Assembly (NCBI RefSeq): GCF_004359545.1
Contig: NZ_SCWB01000005.1
Span: 1-64,000, forward strand
Direction: 5' to 3'
Length of the DNA: 64,000 bases
Origin: Macrococcus lamae
Lineage (GTDB): Bacteria; Bacillota; Bacilli; Staphylococcales; Staphylococcaceae
This document shows, one piece after another, positions 35,304 to 44,107 of the stretch. The stretch's first letter is position 1, and every line of letters begins with the position of its first letter. Position numbers and translations under genes: made by a program. The notes under the pieces are model-generated. The model saw nothing but the letters and a program-made list of their open reading frames with translations. It was not told where the DNA came from and did no database searches.

Positions 35304-35870
35304 ATGAAAACAGTCGCTGTATTTTGTGGTTCACGCACTGGTGCCCCAGTTTATGAGAAAAATGCCGAACGCCTTGGCGAATATCTTGCCTCTCAAGGGA
35401 TTACTCTAGTTTACGGAGGGGGAAAAGTCGGTCTGATGGGTATTATCGCAGACAGCGTTCTAACGCATGGCGGTGAAGTTATCGGTGTAATTCCTGAATT
35501 TCTACATAGCAGAGAAATAGCTCATACCGGAATTACACAGTTACATATCGTTGAAACGATGCATGAACGTAAAAAAATGATGGCTGATATGGCTGATGGT
35601 TTCATTATGATGCCAGGTGGTGCCGGTACTCTGGAAGAATTTTTTGAAGTTTTCACCTGGGCTCAGATCGGCCTGCATCGTAAACCTATCGGAGTGTTAA
35701 ATACAGCTGGTTTTTATGATTCTTTAAGACTCATGCTGAGTGACATAAGTAAGCAAGGTTTTATTGACAGCCACCAGCTGAATATTGCTCTCTTTAATGA
35801 CCATCCTAGAGAACTAATCAATGAAATGAATCACTATAAACATGTTCCAACCAAACGTTACGATTCTTAA
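35304..35870 (+). CDS. LOG family protein (putative nucleoside-5'-monophosphate phosphoribohydrolase)
   Basis: LOG/TIGR00730 proteins cleave the glycosidic bond of nucleoside monophosphates, including cytokinin nucleotides. The family motif PGGAGTLEEFFEVFTW (near residue 108) with its catalytic Arg/Glu context, and VYGGGKVGLMG near residue 36, are intact. AAGGAAGG precedes the ATG. The stop codon lies inside a large palindrome shared with the convergent DUF523 gene. The physiological substrate in this organism is unknown. Confidence 0.92.
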   Translation: MKTVAVFCGSRTGAPVYEKNAERLGEYLASQGITLVYGGGKVGLMGIIADSVLTHGGEVIGVIPEFLHSREIAHTGITQLHIVETMHERKKMMADMADGFIMMPGGAGTLEEFFEVFTWAQIGLHRKPIGVLNTAGFYDSLRLMLSDISKQGFIDSHQLNIALFNDHPRELINEMNHYKHVPTKRYDS

Positions 35871-35892
35871 TTAAGGATCATAACGTTTGGTT
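35849..35892. terminator. 44-bp palindrome covering both stop codons of two convergent genes
   Basis: AACCAAACGTTA and TAACGTTTGGTT form the outer arms, and GATTCTTAA/TTAAGGATC continue the stem to the centre with one mismatch and one G-T pair. The LOG stop (35868-35870) and the DUF523 stop (35878-35880) both lie inside. T-rich tails are weak, so termination is probable rather than certain. Confidence 0.7.
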
Positions 35893-36336
35893 TAAAAAAT
35901 TTCTCTCATTAAATATTTGTATACCATGAGCCATCAGCAGTGCTGTTGTTACACCTGGCGCATTAAGCTTTTCGCCGGAAAATGTACCGTCATATATTGC
36001 ATCTGATCCACAACTTGGGCTATTATCTTTCAGAATAACTGTTTTAACATTTTGGCTTTCACAAATTTCTAGAAACCGTTTAGCACCCATCTTATATTGT
36101 TCTGTAACATCTTTACCGGAACACGTTACCACTCTAGCTGTATTATTCCATACATCTACTCCACTTCCTCCGATGATTTCGGCTGGTTCTCGAGGTATCA
36201 GCAGTCCACCCATTAACTCAGGACAAGCAGCGGTTGCTTTCCCTTTATCAACAAGCGCTTTTAATGTCGGATTCAACTGGTGTCTGCCATCATACCTTAC
36301 TTCCTCACCAATTAAGCAGCTGCTGATCAATATCAC
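35878..36336 (-). CDS. DUF523 family protein
   Basis: The protein shows the DUF523 cysteine motifs SSCLIGEEVRYDG at the N-terminus, AACPELMGGLLIPREPAEI near residue 37 and LKDNSPSCGS near 103. The clustered cysteines suggest a metal site. The start is GTG, overlapping the stop of the upstream GNAT gene (GTGA), with AAGGATG upstream. The function is not known. Confidence 0.88.
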   Translation of the reverse strand: MILISSCLIGEEVRYDGRHQLNPTLKALVDKGKATAACPELMGGLLIPREPAEIIGGSGVDVWNNTARVVTCSGKDVTEQYKMGAKRFLEICESQNVKTVILKDNSPSCGSDAIYDGTFSGEKLNAPGVTTALLMAHGIQIFNERNFLNQTL

Positions 36337-36872
36337 TCTTTCACATCCTTATATAGAACTTGTAAGTTCATTGGATGGCGTGAATCGATCAATGGATGTT
36401 TGAATGTCTTTATCCTTTTAAGTCCTATTTTTTCCATCACATTCATACTCGGTTGATTTTGAATACTGGTAAAGCTGTAGATGGGCAGTTTTACTCTTGG
36501 TCTCACATATCCTAGTACTGCCTCAGCCCCTTCTGTTGCATAACCTTTACCCCAGGCTGATTTAACGAGACGCCAGCCGATTTCGTAACATGGCATGATG
36601 TCAAGGTTATAGAGACGGGTGGCTTCCATATACTGTACGCCAATAAATCCGATAAACTGACCTCCCGATTTTTCTTCAACAGCATACAATCCAAGGCCAG
36701 TTGTATCAATTTCTTTCTGCATCTGCCTGAAAGCCATTTCAGAACGTTTGAAACTCATGATATCAGGAAAATATTTTCTTACATCCGGATCGACGTTCAT
36801 CTCCTTGAACTTCTGCAGATCATCCATCTTAAAATCTCTCAGCTTCAATCGCTCTGTTTCAATATAGATCAT
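36333..36872 (-). CDS. GNAT family N-acetyltransferase, RimJ/RimL type
   Basis: The product begins IETERLKLRDFKMDD, typical of the RimJ/RimL-type acetyltransferases, and has the acetyl-CoA motif SAWGKGYATEGAEAVL near residue 110 and NQPSMNVMEKIGL further on. ATG at 36872 is preferred over an upstream GTG because AGGGGTGG is well placed. It overlaps the DUF523 gene by 4 bp. The target protein or small molecule is unknown. Confidence 0.88.
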   Translation of the reverse strand: MIYIETERLKLRDFKMDDLQKFKEMNVDPDVRKYFPDIMSFKRSEMAFRQMQKEIDTTGLGLYAVEEKSGGQFIGFIGVQYMEATRLYNLDIMPCYEIGWRLVKSAWGKGYATEGAEAVLGYVRPRVKLPIYSFTSIQNQPSMNVMEKIGLKRIKTFKHPLIDSRHPMNLQVLYKDVKE

Positions 36873-36923
36873 CCATCCCACCCCTTTTTATCATTATAGC
36901 AAAAAGCAACTCCTGCAAAAGCT

Positions 36924-36989
36924 AAAAAAGCCCTGGTAACTTTTTTCGACCAACACAATGCGGTGTGGTAGAAAAAAGCATCCAGAGCT
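36924..36989 (-). terminator. Large nested terminator hairpin after the first M6 peptidase gene
   Basis: AGCCCTGG (36929-36936) pairs with CCAGAGCT (36982-36989), then CTTTTTTC with GAAAAAAG, then ACCAACAC with GTGTGGT around a 6-base loop. On the minus strand the structure ends in six T residues. Confidence 0.85.
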
Positions 36990-37016
36990 ATAATATTTAG
37001 TTTTTATAACTTTCTT

Positions 37017-39407
37017 TTACTTGTAGACTACAATTTTCCCAGTTGATTTATCTTTAGATTCACCAACTACTTGAACTTTCAAGCCTGTATTAGGTAAGAT
37101 TTTACCAGCATGAGGCTGTTCTGGGTTAGAGTAATCTTTAGAGTCATCAAACAATGGGTTAGCTTTTAAATTTTTATCTACTAACGTTGAACCATCAGCA
37201 AGTTTTAAGCTGAGTGGATCTTGTGGTGTCAAGCTGAATGCAGCATCGCGTACTTGATACTGAGTAGATGCTACTGAAGGAGTTGTTCCTTCCCATTTAA
37301 GAGCGTTCTGATCTGCATCAACGATTCCAATGAAGCCGTAGCCAGGATGTTTACCTACATGATTATCTGTATAGCTGTTGTCTACATAGTATACGTTCAA
37401 TCCAGTATTGAAGCTCATTAATGTACCGCCTCTAGGAATATGAGCAAGTCCTTCGTCTACTTTATTATGACTTCTCCATTGTAATAAGTAATAGTTCTTA
37501 CTATATTTCTTGCCATCGCTTAATGAGAATCCATTTAATTCGAACTTCGCATCTCCTTCAGCGTTATCAGCGAATACTTCAGCGCCGTCTGCTGTCACTT
37601 TAATATCATCTGCATAGAAACCAGGAGCAGTATAGCCGCCATCTGTTACATATAAGTAGCGTAACTGTACTTTTTTACCTGCGTAGGCATCGAGGTTGAA
37701 CTTTGCATCTACCCAGCCGTTACTTTGTCCATCGATACCGTTACCTGCATTAGCACCTGAACCATCAGGATCATCATTATTTGTAATGTTACCTGCTAAG
37801 TTTGTCCATGTTTTGCCATCTGTTGATGCTTGAACATATGCGTAGTCATAACCTTTTTCAATGTCATACCAAGCTTTGAACGTAAAGTCAGCAGATGTTT
37901 TACCAGTTAAGTCAACAGTTGCTGCTGCAGAATTTGTTAAGTCATCCCCAGCACCACTGAAGTAAGCTTTTTCGCCTTCAGCCGGTTTTACAACATCTGT
38001 TACTTTATCAGGTAGATTAACACGAATTGCATCGTTATTAGTTCCTTTAGTTGTCGCTTCATCTAATAAGAATTCTTCAGGTGTTGAAGTCACTTCATCT
38101 GCATTAATTTCAGTACCTGTCTGCCAGTTACCACCATGCATATCCTGAAGCTGTTCTTTCATGTAAGCATCGAATCCAGTTGGTTCTGTTCCTGGAATTT
38201 TACCAGCCCAGCTTCCGCTTGACATAATAGACCAGAATGATACTGGTTCACCTTTACCAGAGTAAATAGTATCATATTCATCCGGCAATCCTAGGTCATG
38301 ACCGTATTCATGTGAGAATACACCGGCAGCTCCATCTTCAGGTTGAATTGTATAATCGATGACAGCGAGTTTTCCACCGAACTGTTTCTGACCAGATGCT
38401 GTTCCAGGAATCGTATATGGTTCGCCTGTATTCGTGAAGTTCAGACTCCATCTATGCGACCAGATCGCATCAGGACCTAATTTACCACCGCCTGCTTCTT
38501 CACCAGGAGATGCATGGATAATCATAACGTGATCGACGATACCATCTTTCTCATTCAGTACACCATCACCGTCTAAGTCATAGCGGTCCCACTGATCATA
38601 ATCAGCAAGGTTAAGATTTGGATCTTTTGCCGCTTGTTCAAGTGCTTCTTTAACTAACTCTTTCGGTCTGCCATCACTATCATCAACAGTCGGGTAATTT
38701 CCGCCATAGTATTTTGCTTCATGTTTTGCTTTGTACCAGCCGTGAACTTGTCCGTCGACATCATAGCTGCCGCCAGATTGATTCTGGTAGAACTGTTTCA
38801 TACTGATCAAGTTCTCGCCGTTCGGTCCTTTGTAGCCATTCTCCCCAAAGACCATGTTCTGGAAGTGACTCATTGGATAATCTTCATAAAACATATCTGT
38901 TTCTTCTTTAGTAATTGTAGAGTTCTGATAATCCGGGAAATCAATTGCTAAAATTAGCACTTTATCAGTACGTTTTTCACCTGTATAGTTTTCTTCCACA
39001 ACAGGTTTCAAGTTTTTAGCATGACCCTTTTTATTGCCTTTGCCTTTTGTATACTTGCTGCGTTTACCATTACTATTTTTCTCGTTCACTTCTTTATATT
39101 TCTTAATGAACTTACCTTCGTTCTTCACTTTAGTTTCAGTATTGTTATGTCTGGCTTTTAAATATGCTGAAACTGCTTTTTCAGCTTCTGAACGAGATGC
39201 ATCTTTACTGATGACACCTTCGTCTTTTAACATTTTAATCAGGCGCTCTTCGTTAGCGATGACGCTGTCAAAATTTGCACCTGTATAATGCTGTTTTGTA
39301 TTTTCTTTTAACGCTTCATCTGCATAAGCAGCACCGCTTGTTAACCCAAGACCCGACACCCCTAAGCTTAATGCAAGTAATGATGACACTACCGCTTTTT
39401 TCTTCAT
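37017..39407 (-). CDS. Secreted immune inhibitor A-type M6 metallopeptidase
   Basis: This secreted zinc protease starts with a typical signal peptide (MKKKAVVSSLLALSLGVSG, cleavage probably after AYA-DEA). A propeptide region leads to the catalytic domain with HEYGHDLGLPDEYD at about residue 366. A jelly-roll insert of about 150 residues (roughly 490-640; FKAWYDIEKGYDYAYVQAS) follows, then a C-terminal domain resembling the smaller paralogue at 39589. The whole is 796 aa, like Bacillus InhA. The Asp-rich YDLDGDGVLNEKDG is a probable calcium site. Such enzymes degrade host antimicrobial and matrix proteins; the target here is unknown. Confidence 0.93.
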   Translation of the reverse strand: MKKKAVVSSLLALSLGVSGLGLTSGAAYADEALKENTKQHYTGANFDSVIANEERLIKMLKDEGVISKDASRSEAEKAVSAYLKARHNNTETKVKNEGKFIKKYKEVNEKNSNGKRSKYTKGKGNKKGHAKNLKPVVEENYTGEKRTDKVLILAIDFPDYQNSTITKEETDMFYEDYPMSHFQNMVFGENGYKGPNGENLISMKQFYQNQSGGSYDVDGQVHGWYKAKHEAKYYGGNYPTVDDSDGRPKELVKEALEQAAKDPNLNLADYDQWDRYDLDGDGVLNEKDGIVDHVMIIHASPGEEAGGGKLGPDAIWSHRWSLNFTNTGEPYTIPGTASGQKQFGGKLAVIDYTIQPEDGAAGVFSHEYGHDLGLPDEYDTIYSGKGEPVSFWSIMSSGSWAGKIPGTEPTGFDAYMKEQLQDMHGGNWQTGTEINADEVTSTPEEFLLDEATTKGTNNDAIRVNLPDKVTDVVKPAEGEKAYFSGAGDDLTNSAAATVDLTGKTSADFTFKAWYDIEKGYDYAYVQASTDGKTWTNLAGNITNNDDPDGSGANAGNGIDGQSNGWVDAKFNLDAYAGKKVQLRYLYVTDGGYTAPGFYADDIKVTADGAEVFADNAEGDAKFELNGFSLSDGKKYSKNYYLLQWRSHNKVDEGLAHIPRGGTLMSFNTGLNVYYVDNSYTDNHVGKHPGYGFIGIVDADQNALKWEGTTPSVASTQYQVRDAAFSLTPQDPLSLKLADGSTLVDKNLKANPLFDDSKDYSNPEQPHAGKILPNTGLKVQVVGESKDKSTGKIVVYK

Positions 39408-39588
39408 TCATCTTCCCCCGATATCATAGAATATTGACTTACTTATATATATTATGTAGAGAATGATGAGAAATGTAAATAACTATTTGAATTTTCTGAT
39501 ATTAATATTATGTTACAGAAATGTTTAAAGTAGTATATTTATTCATCAAAAATATGCACATCATCATAAATAATGATATGCATACGAC

Positions 39589-41286
39589 TTATCTATAGAT
39601 TTTGATTTTAGCGACTGTAGCCTCATTATTCTGATCAACTACTTTAATTTTAAGACCTAGCTGAGGTAACACTCTGCCGGCTTCACGAAGCGTTAATTGA
39701 TTCAATGACTGCTGAGTATAATTGCTGTCTTTAAACGTTGTAACGGGCTTTGTTGAAGGTTTCTTAAAATAGTAATCTGCACTTGAATTATAGTTGCCAT
39801 AATCCCGCGTGTTAAATGCTGCATCATATATTTGAGTATCCGTGACTGGACTATACCCGCCCTTAGCAACAATCGGTTTTTGATTAGCATCCACTACACC
39901 GAGGAGGCTTTTCCCTGGATGGTTTTTTAGATTACCATTATCTTCATAAGATTCATTGACATACCATATGATAAGACCTTTGCCATATTTATTGCGACCG
40001 AACGGATCATAGATTGAACCCAGTCCTTTATCCAGACCATTATGGTTACGCCATTCAAGTAGATAATATTGATTATAGCGCTTAACTTTTCCTGCACGAA
40101 CTTTTTTTACAGGCGGCAGATTGACTTTAATCACATCATTGTTTGACCCTTTGATTCCTGCTTGATCAAGTAAAAATTCTTTGCCTGCTGAATCAATAGA
40201 CCGGTAATTGATTTCTGTACCAAGCGTCCAGTTTCCGCCGTATAGCTGCTGTAAATCCGACTTAGCAAGAGGACTCATACCAACAGGCATGGTCCCGTGA
40301 ATTTTTCCGGCATCAGCTCCGTAGCTCATCAAAGACCAGTAACGGACAGGTTCTCCTGCATGATCGACCGAACTCGGAGAAACATCGTATTCATCTATGA
40401 GACCTAACATATGGCCAAACTCGTGGGCAAGCGTACCGACTGTACTATCTTCTGCCATTACACCATATTCAGCAACAGCTAAACGTTTTTTGTAAAAACT
40501 TGAATATTTACTTTTGGTACCAATAATAGTTTTAGGATTACCACGATCTGTAAACGGAACTTCACTGACATGTTCCCAGATTGACCAGCTGCCCAGCTTA
40601 CCGCCGCCTTCACTTTCGCCGACACCACTAAAAATAACGACCAGTTTATCAATAAGACCGTCCGGCTCATATATATTGCCGTCTTTATCCAGATCATAAT
40701 AATCGTATCGATCATAATCAGTCATCTTTACTTTTGGGTCTTTTGCCGCTTTTTCTGCCGCTTCCATTATTAATTCACCGACATTTTTATCTTCACCGGA
40801 TCCATAATATTTTAAAGGTTTTTTTGCCCGGTACCATCCTGTCACCTGTCCTTTAATATTCAAGCTATTTCCCGATGCTTGTTGATAGTAAGACTTTAGT
40901 GTGTTATATGATTTTTTATCAGGGGCAGTGTACGTATTTCCAAAAAATAGTTGATTGTAATAGGACTTCGTATAATTGTCATAATAGTTATGAGTATCAT
41001 TTTTCGTTAAAGTCGATTGTTTACTATCTGAAAAATCCATGAGTACTACTAGAACATGTTCATTTCTTACTTTACCCCTGTATTTTCTTGGTTTAAATTC
41101 AGGGATGGAAGTCGAACGCGAAAATTCATTAGCAGATATGACAGGTGCGTTTATTTTAACCTTTTCGCTGTTTTCAAACTGAACTTTTTCGCCGTTCGTC
41201 TTCGTATTGCTGTAATCGCTTTCTGCATGGGCGATATACATAGTAAACGGAGAAAATAACAGCGCTGCTATTATTATTTTTTTCAT
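39589..41286 (-). CDS. Secreted M6 family metallopeptidase, short paralogue
   Basis: The 565-residue protein has a signal peptide (MKKIIIAALLFSPFTMYIAHA) and the zinc motif HEFGHMLGLIDEYD at about residue 286. It aligns with the larger M6 peptidase next door from the HVLVVLMDFSDS region to the C-terminus, including the calcium-like YDLDKDGNIYEPDG. It lacks the larger protein's inserted jelly-roll and most of its propeptide. AGGAG precedes the ATG. It starts 12 bp after a lipoprotein gene and is probably cotranscribed with it. The 180 bp to the next M6 gene contain no gene. Confidence 0.92.
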   Translation of the reverse strand: MKKIIIAALLFSPFTMYIAHAESDYSNTKTNGEKVQFENSEKVKINAPVISANEFSRSTSIPEFKPRKYRGKVRNEHVLVVLMDFSDSKQSTLTKNDTHNYYDNYTKSYYNQLFFGNTYTAPDKKSYNTLKSYYQQASGNSLNIKGQVTGWYRAKKPLKYYGSGEDKNVGELIMEAAEKAAKDPKVKMTDYDRYDYYDLDKDGNIYEPDGLIDKLVVIFSGVGESEGGGKLGSWSIWEHVSEVPFTDRGNPKTIIGTKSKYSSFYKKRLAVAEYGVMAEDSTVGTLAHEFGHMLGLIDEYDVSPSSVDHAGEPVRYWSLMSYGADAGKIHGTMPVGMSPLAKSDLQQLYGGNWTLGTEINYRSIDSAGKEFLLDQAGIKGSNNDVIKVNLPPVKKVRAGKVKRYNQYYLLEWRNHNGLDKGLGSIYDPFGRNKYGKGLIIWYVNESYEDNGNLKNHPGKSLLGVVDANQKPIVAKGGYSPVTDTQIYDAAFNTRDYGNYNSSADYYFKKPSTKPVTTFKDSNYTQQSLNQLTLREAGRVLPQLGLKIKVVDQNNEATVAKIKIYR

Positions 41287-41297
41287 ATGATATGCTC

Positions 41298-42731
41298 CTA
41301 TTCAAGATTCAGCGTTTTTGTAGCGGTAATCTTATTATTCTGGATCACTTGAATTGTCAGTTGTCCTTCTGCTTCTCTTGCAATACGGCCATTGAAATAA
41401 CATTCGTAGTATTGATCATAATGTTTTGGAGTATAAGCGTTTGACTCGCCTGGCGGACGTCCATTAAATAAACCGACGTGCTGATTATTTTTCATGACGA
41501 TTGCGATTTTAGTAGGAACAGCTTTATCTGTTCTGACTTTAATCTGAATATTTTCTTTTGGCGCAGCAACAGAGGGACTTAATATTTGAATATTATTTGA
41601 TGATGTACTGTTCGCTCTCTCTTGTTGTGATGCACCGTAACTTCCTTCGGCAAAAGTGTTGCGGTCGTACCATAAATAGCCTGCGCCAGGATTTGCCCAT
41701 GGTTCCTTCTTCGGTTCAGTGGAATGAGCAGGTTCTTCCATCTTGAGCAGTGGTGTTTTCTTATTATCATTATGCTCAAATGTTGTGTAATCTTCCTGAG
41801 TCGTCAACCACTTTGCAAGATTCATGAGAAGTTTTTCGTGATCAGACTCCTTAAACCCATCGTAAGTCGTCTTTTCTCTCCCGTTATCTTCACGTACATA
41901 TTTCGGTGTTGCATCTTCAATAATAGAAGAATCACCGATGAAGGCTGCTTTTCCTTTTCCTGCTTTACTGATGGCAATGAATGGTCCTTCATCTTCACCA
42001 CCCCCGTTATAAACGCCTTGATCGACAGCATGATTCCAGCGATCGCGGTTCGTCAGTTCAGGAAGATAAACAAGTCCCTGAGCTTGCGCTGGATTAGTTA
42101 TTGCTACTGTTGAACCTGCATGCATTGTGACTTTATGAACATTTTTAGTGATATTAAAAGCATCTTTCATCGTCGTCATTGTCACATCATCAATTGCGTT
42201 ATAACGGAATCTCACGCCGAACGTATCGCTTAAGAAATCACTCGAGGAGATGTCAGCCATCATTGCTGAGTTCCGTTCACTGTCTGTCATGCCTTTTGCT
42301 GGATCACCATATGCACCTCTCCGGTATCCATTGAGTACTTCAGATGCATCAAAACGGTTCATATTGCGGTCAGCGTTATAATGATCGCTGATGAACAGTA
42401 TACTGCCGCCATTTTCTGCATATTGTTTAAGAGCCGTCTGCTCGCTTTCTTTGAGAGGGATATTCGGTTCAGCCAGTACAAACATTTCATATGATTTCAG
42501 TGAGTCATATGTTATTCTGTCATCGACCTTCGACTGTTTCAGATCATACCCGGATTTCTTCAAAGCAGCAGCAAAGTCAGAAAAAGCACCATCGATGACC
42601 CAGTCCGCTTCTCCTGCTGTTTCACCATGAGCTGTATCAAATAAAACAGAAGGTGATTCATTAAATGATTGTCGTTCTTCGCTGCAGCCTCCGGTAACTA
42701 GCAGCACCGCCATCAGCAATAATTTTTTCAT
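41298..42731 (-). CDS. Predicted lipoprotein with a GATase1-like (DUF4350-type) domain
   Basis: A lipobox VTGGC ends the signal peptide, so the protein is anchored on the outer membrane face. The mature part begins with VLFDTAHGETAGEADWVIDGAFSDF (in part: LFDTAHGETAGEADW) and contains ENGGSILFISDHYNADRN, which resembles the class I amidotransferase-like fold of secreted Bacillus proteins. A C-terminal beta-rich domain follows. ATG at 42731 with GGAGA is chosen; the upstream start at 42788 lies in a terminator hairpin. It leads an operon with the short M6 peptidase. The enzymatic role is unknown. Confidence 0.8.
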   Translation of the reverse strand: MKKLLLMAVLLVTGGCSEERQSFNESPSVLFDTAHGETAGEADWVIDGAFSDFAAALKKSGYDLKQSKVDDRITYDSLKSYEMFVLAEPNIPLKESEQTALKQYAENGGSILFISDHYNADRNMNRFDASEVLNGYRRGAYGDPAKGMTDSERNSAMMADISSSDFLSDTFGVRFRYNAIDDVTMTTMKDAFNITKNVHKVTMHAGSTVAITNPAQAQGLVYLPELTNRDRWNHAVDQGVYNGGGEDEGPFIAISKAGKGKAAFIGDSSIIEDATPKYVREDNGREKTTYDGFKESDHEKLLMNLAKWLTTQEDYTTFEHNDNKKTPLLKMEEPAHSTEPKKEPWANPGAGYLWYDRNTFAEGSYGASQQERANSTSSNNIQILSPSVAAPKENIQIKVRTDKAVPTKIAIVMKNNQHVGLFNGRPPGESNAYTPKHYDQYYECYFNGRIAREAEGQLTIQVIQNNKITATKTLNLE

Positions 42732-42756
42732 AATAATTCTCCATTGAGTATAATAA

Positions 42757-42806
42757 AAAATTAACACTTTAATTAAACAAATAATCATGTTTAATTAAAG
42801 TGTTAA
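42757..42806 (-). terminator. Terminator after the 98-residue protein gene
   Basis: An 18-bp perfect but AT-rich stem pairs 42761-42778 with 42789-42806 around a 10-base loop. On the minus strand it is followed by a T6 run. Confidence 0.85.
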
Positions 42807-42814
42807 AACATTTA

Positions 42815-43108
42815 TTATCTTGATTTATAAGAAAGCAGTCGTAATTTAACAGCTTCTGTCTTCAAATTTACATTTTCATCACGAGGTGTAGTGATTGTTG
42901 CATCTACAATATCGTCTGATTCATGAAATTCATATGTCACAAGAAAACTTTCAAAATCGTCATCAAAGTTAGGCTTCTGCGCTACAATCCTGTTCACATC
43001 GCCGAAACTGTCTTTCACAGTATAACCCGTAATAGATTCAAGCTCACGTGCCAGTTCATTCAATGTCATCGATTGGTTTTCAATTAGTACAAATTTTTCT
43101 TCATTCAT
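42815..43108 (-). CDS. Hypothetical acidic protein
   Basis: This 97-98 residue protein is soluble and acidic, with MTLNELARELESITGYTVKD and FDDDFESFLVTYEF. ATG at 43108 is chosen because GAGGTAG would directly abut the ATG at 43114. A terminator follows. No family was recognised. It lies between two lipoprotein genes but has no export signal. Confidence 0.65.
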   Translation of the reverse strand: MNEEKFVLIENQSMTLNELARELESITGYTVKDSFGDVNRIVAQKPNFDDDFESFLVTYEFHESDDIVDATITTPRDENVNLKTEAVKLRLLSYKSR

Positions 43109-43171
43109 TGCCATCTACCTCTTCTCAACAAGTTTCTCTATAAATTCCCAAACTCCAAATTACACAAACAT

Positions 43172-44038
43172 TTATTTGAAGGAATACGTATCTGAAGTCT
43201 TTTCTGTTTTATTGTTAAATGTTTTATCAGTAGAGATTCCACCTTGTATCACAAGCGTTGCCCTGCCTTTTTTAAGCATTTCATAATCTGTGCTGGAAAT
43301 GGCGATCGATTTGTAGCTTGTCGTCTTTTCATGAGGCATGTACTCATTGAAATTAGTCTGACTTTTCTTCATACTCATTTCCTGGTAGTCACTCGGGATA
43401 AATGAGGCAAAGTCGGAGAATTTAGTATGATCTCCCGCAGTAAATTTAGTGTTGTTGTTATAATAAAGAGTCTGGTCAGATGTGTTCTCAGTAGTAACCT
43501 GATACATAATGACAAAACCATCTGTCGCACCATCAAATAGCAGTACCTGACCTTCCGGCATATTAGTGACGCTGAAAATCTGGAGCTGTCCGACTTCAAC
43601 TTTCATTCCACTATCTTCAAGTACTAGAGGAACATCATCTTGTTTCATCACTAGTTTTGCTTTGCCATTTGTGGATGCTTCTATCGTATTAGGCATCAAG
43701 GATTTAACGGCCGAGTTGGCTTTTACTTTTTCAGCTTCTTTTTTCTTGAGTTCAGCCTGCTTTTTAGCCGCTTCTTCTTTTTGTTTTTCTTCTTCAGCTA
43801 TTTGTTTTTTCAGTGCTTCTTCTTTGTCTTTTTTAATTTGTGCCAGTTCTTTTTCTTTAGCTTTTATTTCTTTATCTTTTTTTTGATTCTCTTTTTTAAG
43901 AGTGTCATATTTTTTTTGAGTCGCAGCTTTTTCTTTCTCCAGTGCTTTAATGTCCTGAGTTAATTTTTCGTCTTCATTGCTACCACAAGCCGTCAGCGCA
44001 ATAGACGCCGTAACTACACTGATTATAAGTCGTTTCAC
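43172..44038 (-). CDS. Coiled-coil lipoprotein, DUF5068-like
   Basis: The signal peptide ends with the lipobox LTACGS. Residues about 25-110 form a long lysine/glutamate-rich coiled coil (KKENQKKDKEIKAKEKELA), and the C-terminal half (about 125-288) is a beta-rich domain with VGQLQIFSVTNMPEG, resembling DUF5068 extracytoplasmic domains. The start is GTG after GGTGGAG. It is a single-gene unit. It probably sits in the cell wall space on a stalk; the ligand is unknown. Confidence 0.82.
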   Translation of the reverse strand: MKRLIISVVTASIALTACGSNEDEKLTQDIKALEKEKAATQKKYDTLKKENQKKDKEIKAKEKELAQIKKDKEEALKKQIAEEEKQKEEAAKKQAELKKKEAEKVKANSAVKSLMPNTIEASTNGKAKLVMKQDDVPLVLEDSGMKVEVGQLQIFSVTNMPEGQVLLFDGATDGFVIMYQVTTENTSDQTLYYNNNTKFTAGDHTKFSDFASFIPSDYQEMSMKKSQTNFNEYMPHEKTTSYKSIAISSTDYEMLKKGRATLVIQGGISTDKTFNNKTEKTSDTYSFK

Positions 44039-44107
44039 TGTAATTCTCCACCTTCTCTTACTTTAATTTAATTTTATCATAGAAGGTTTCATTCAACTAA
44101 TAATTCA

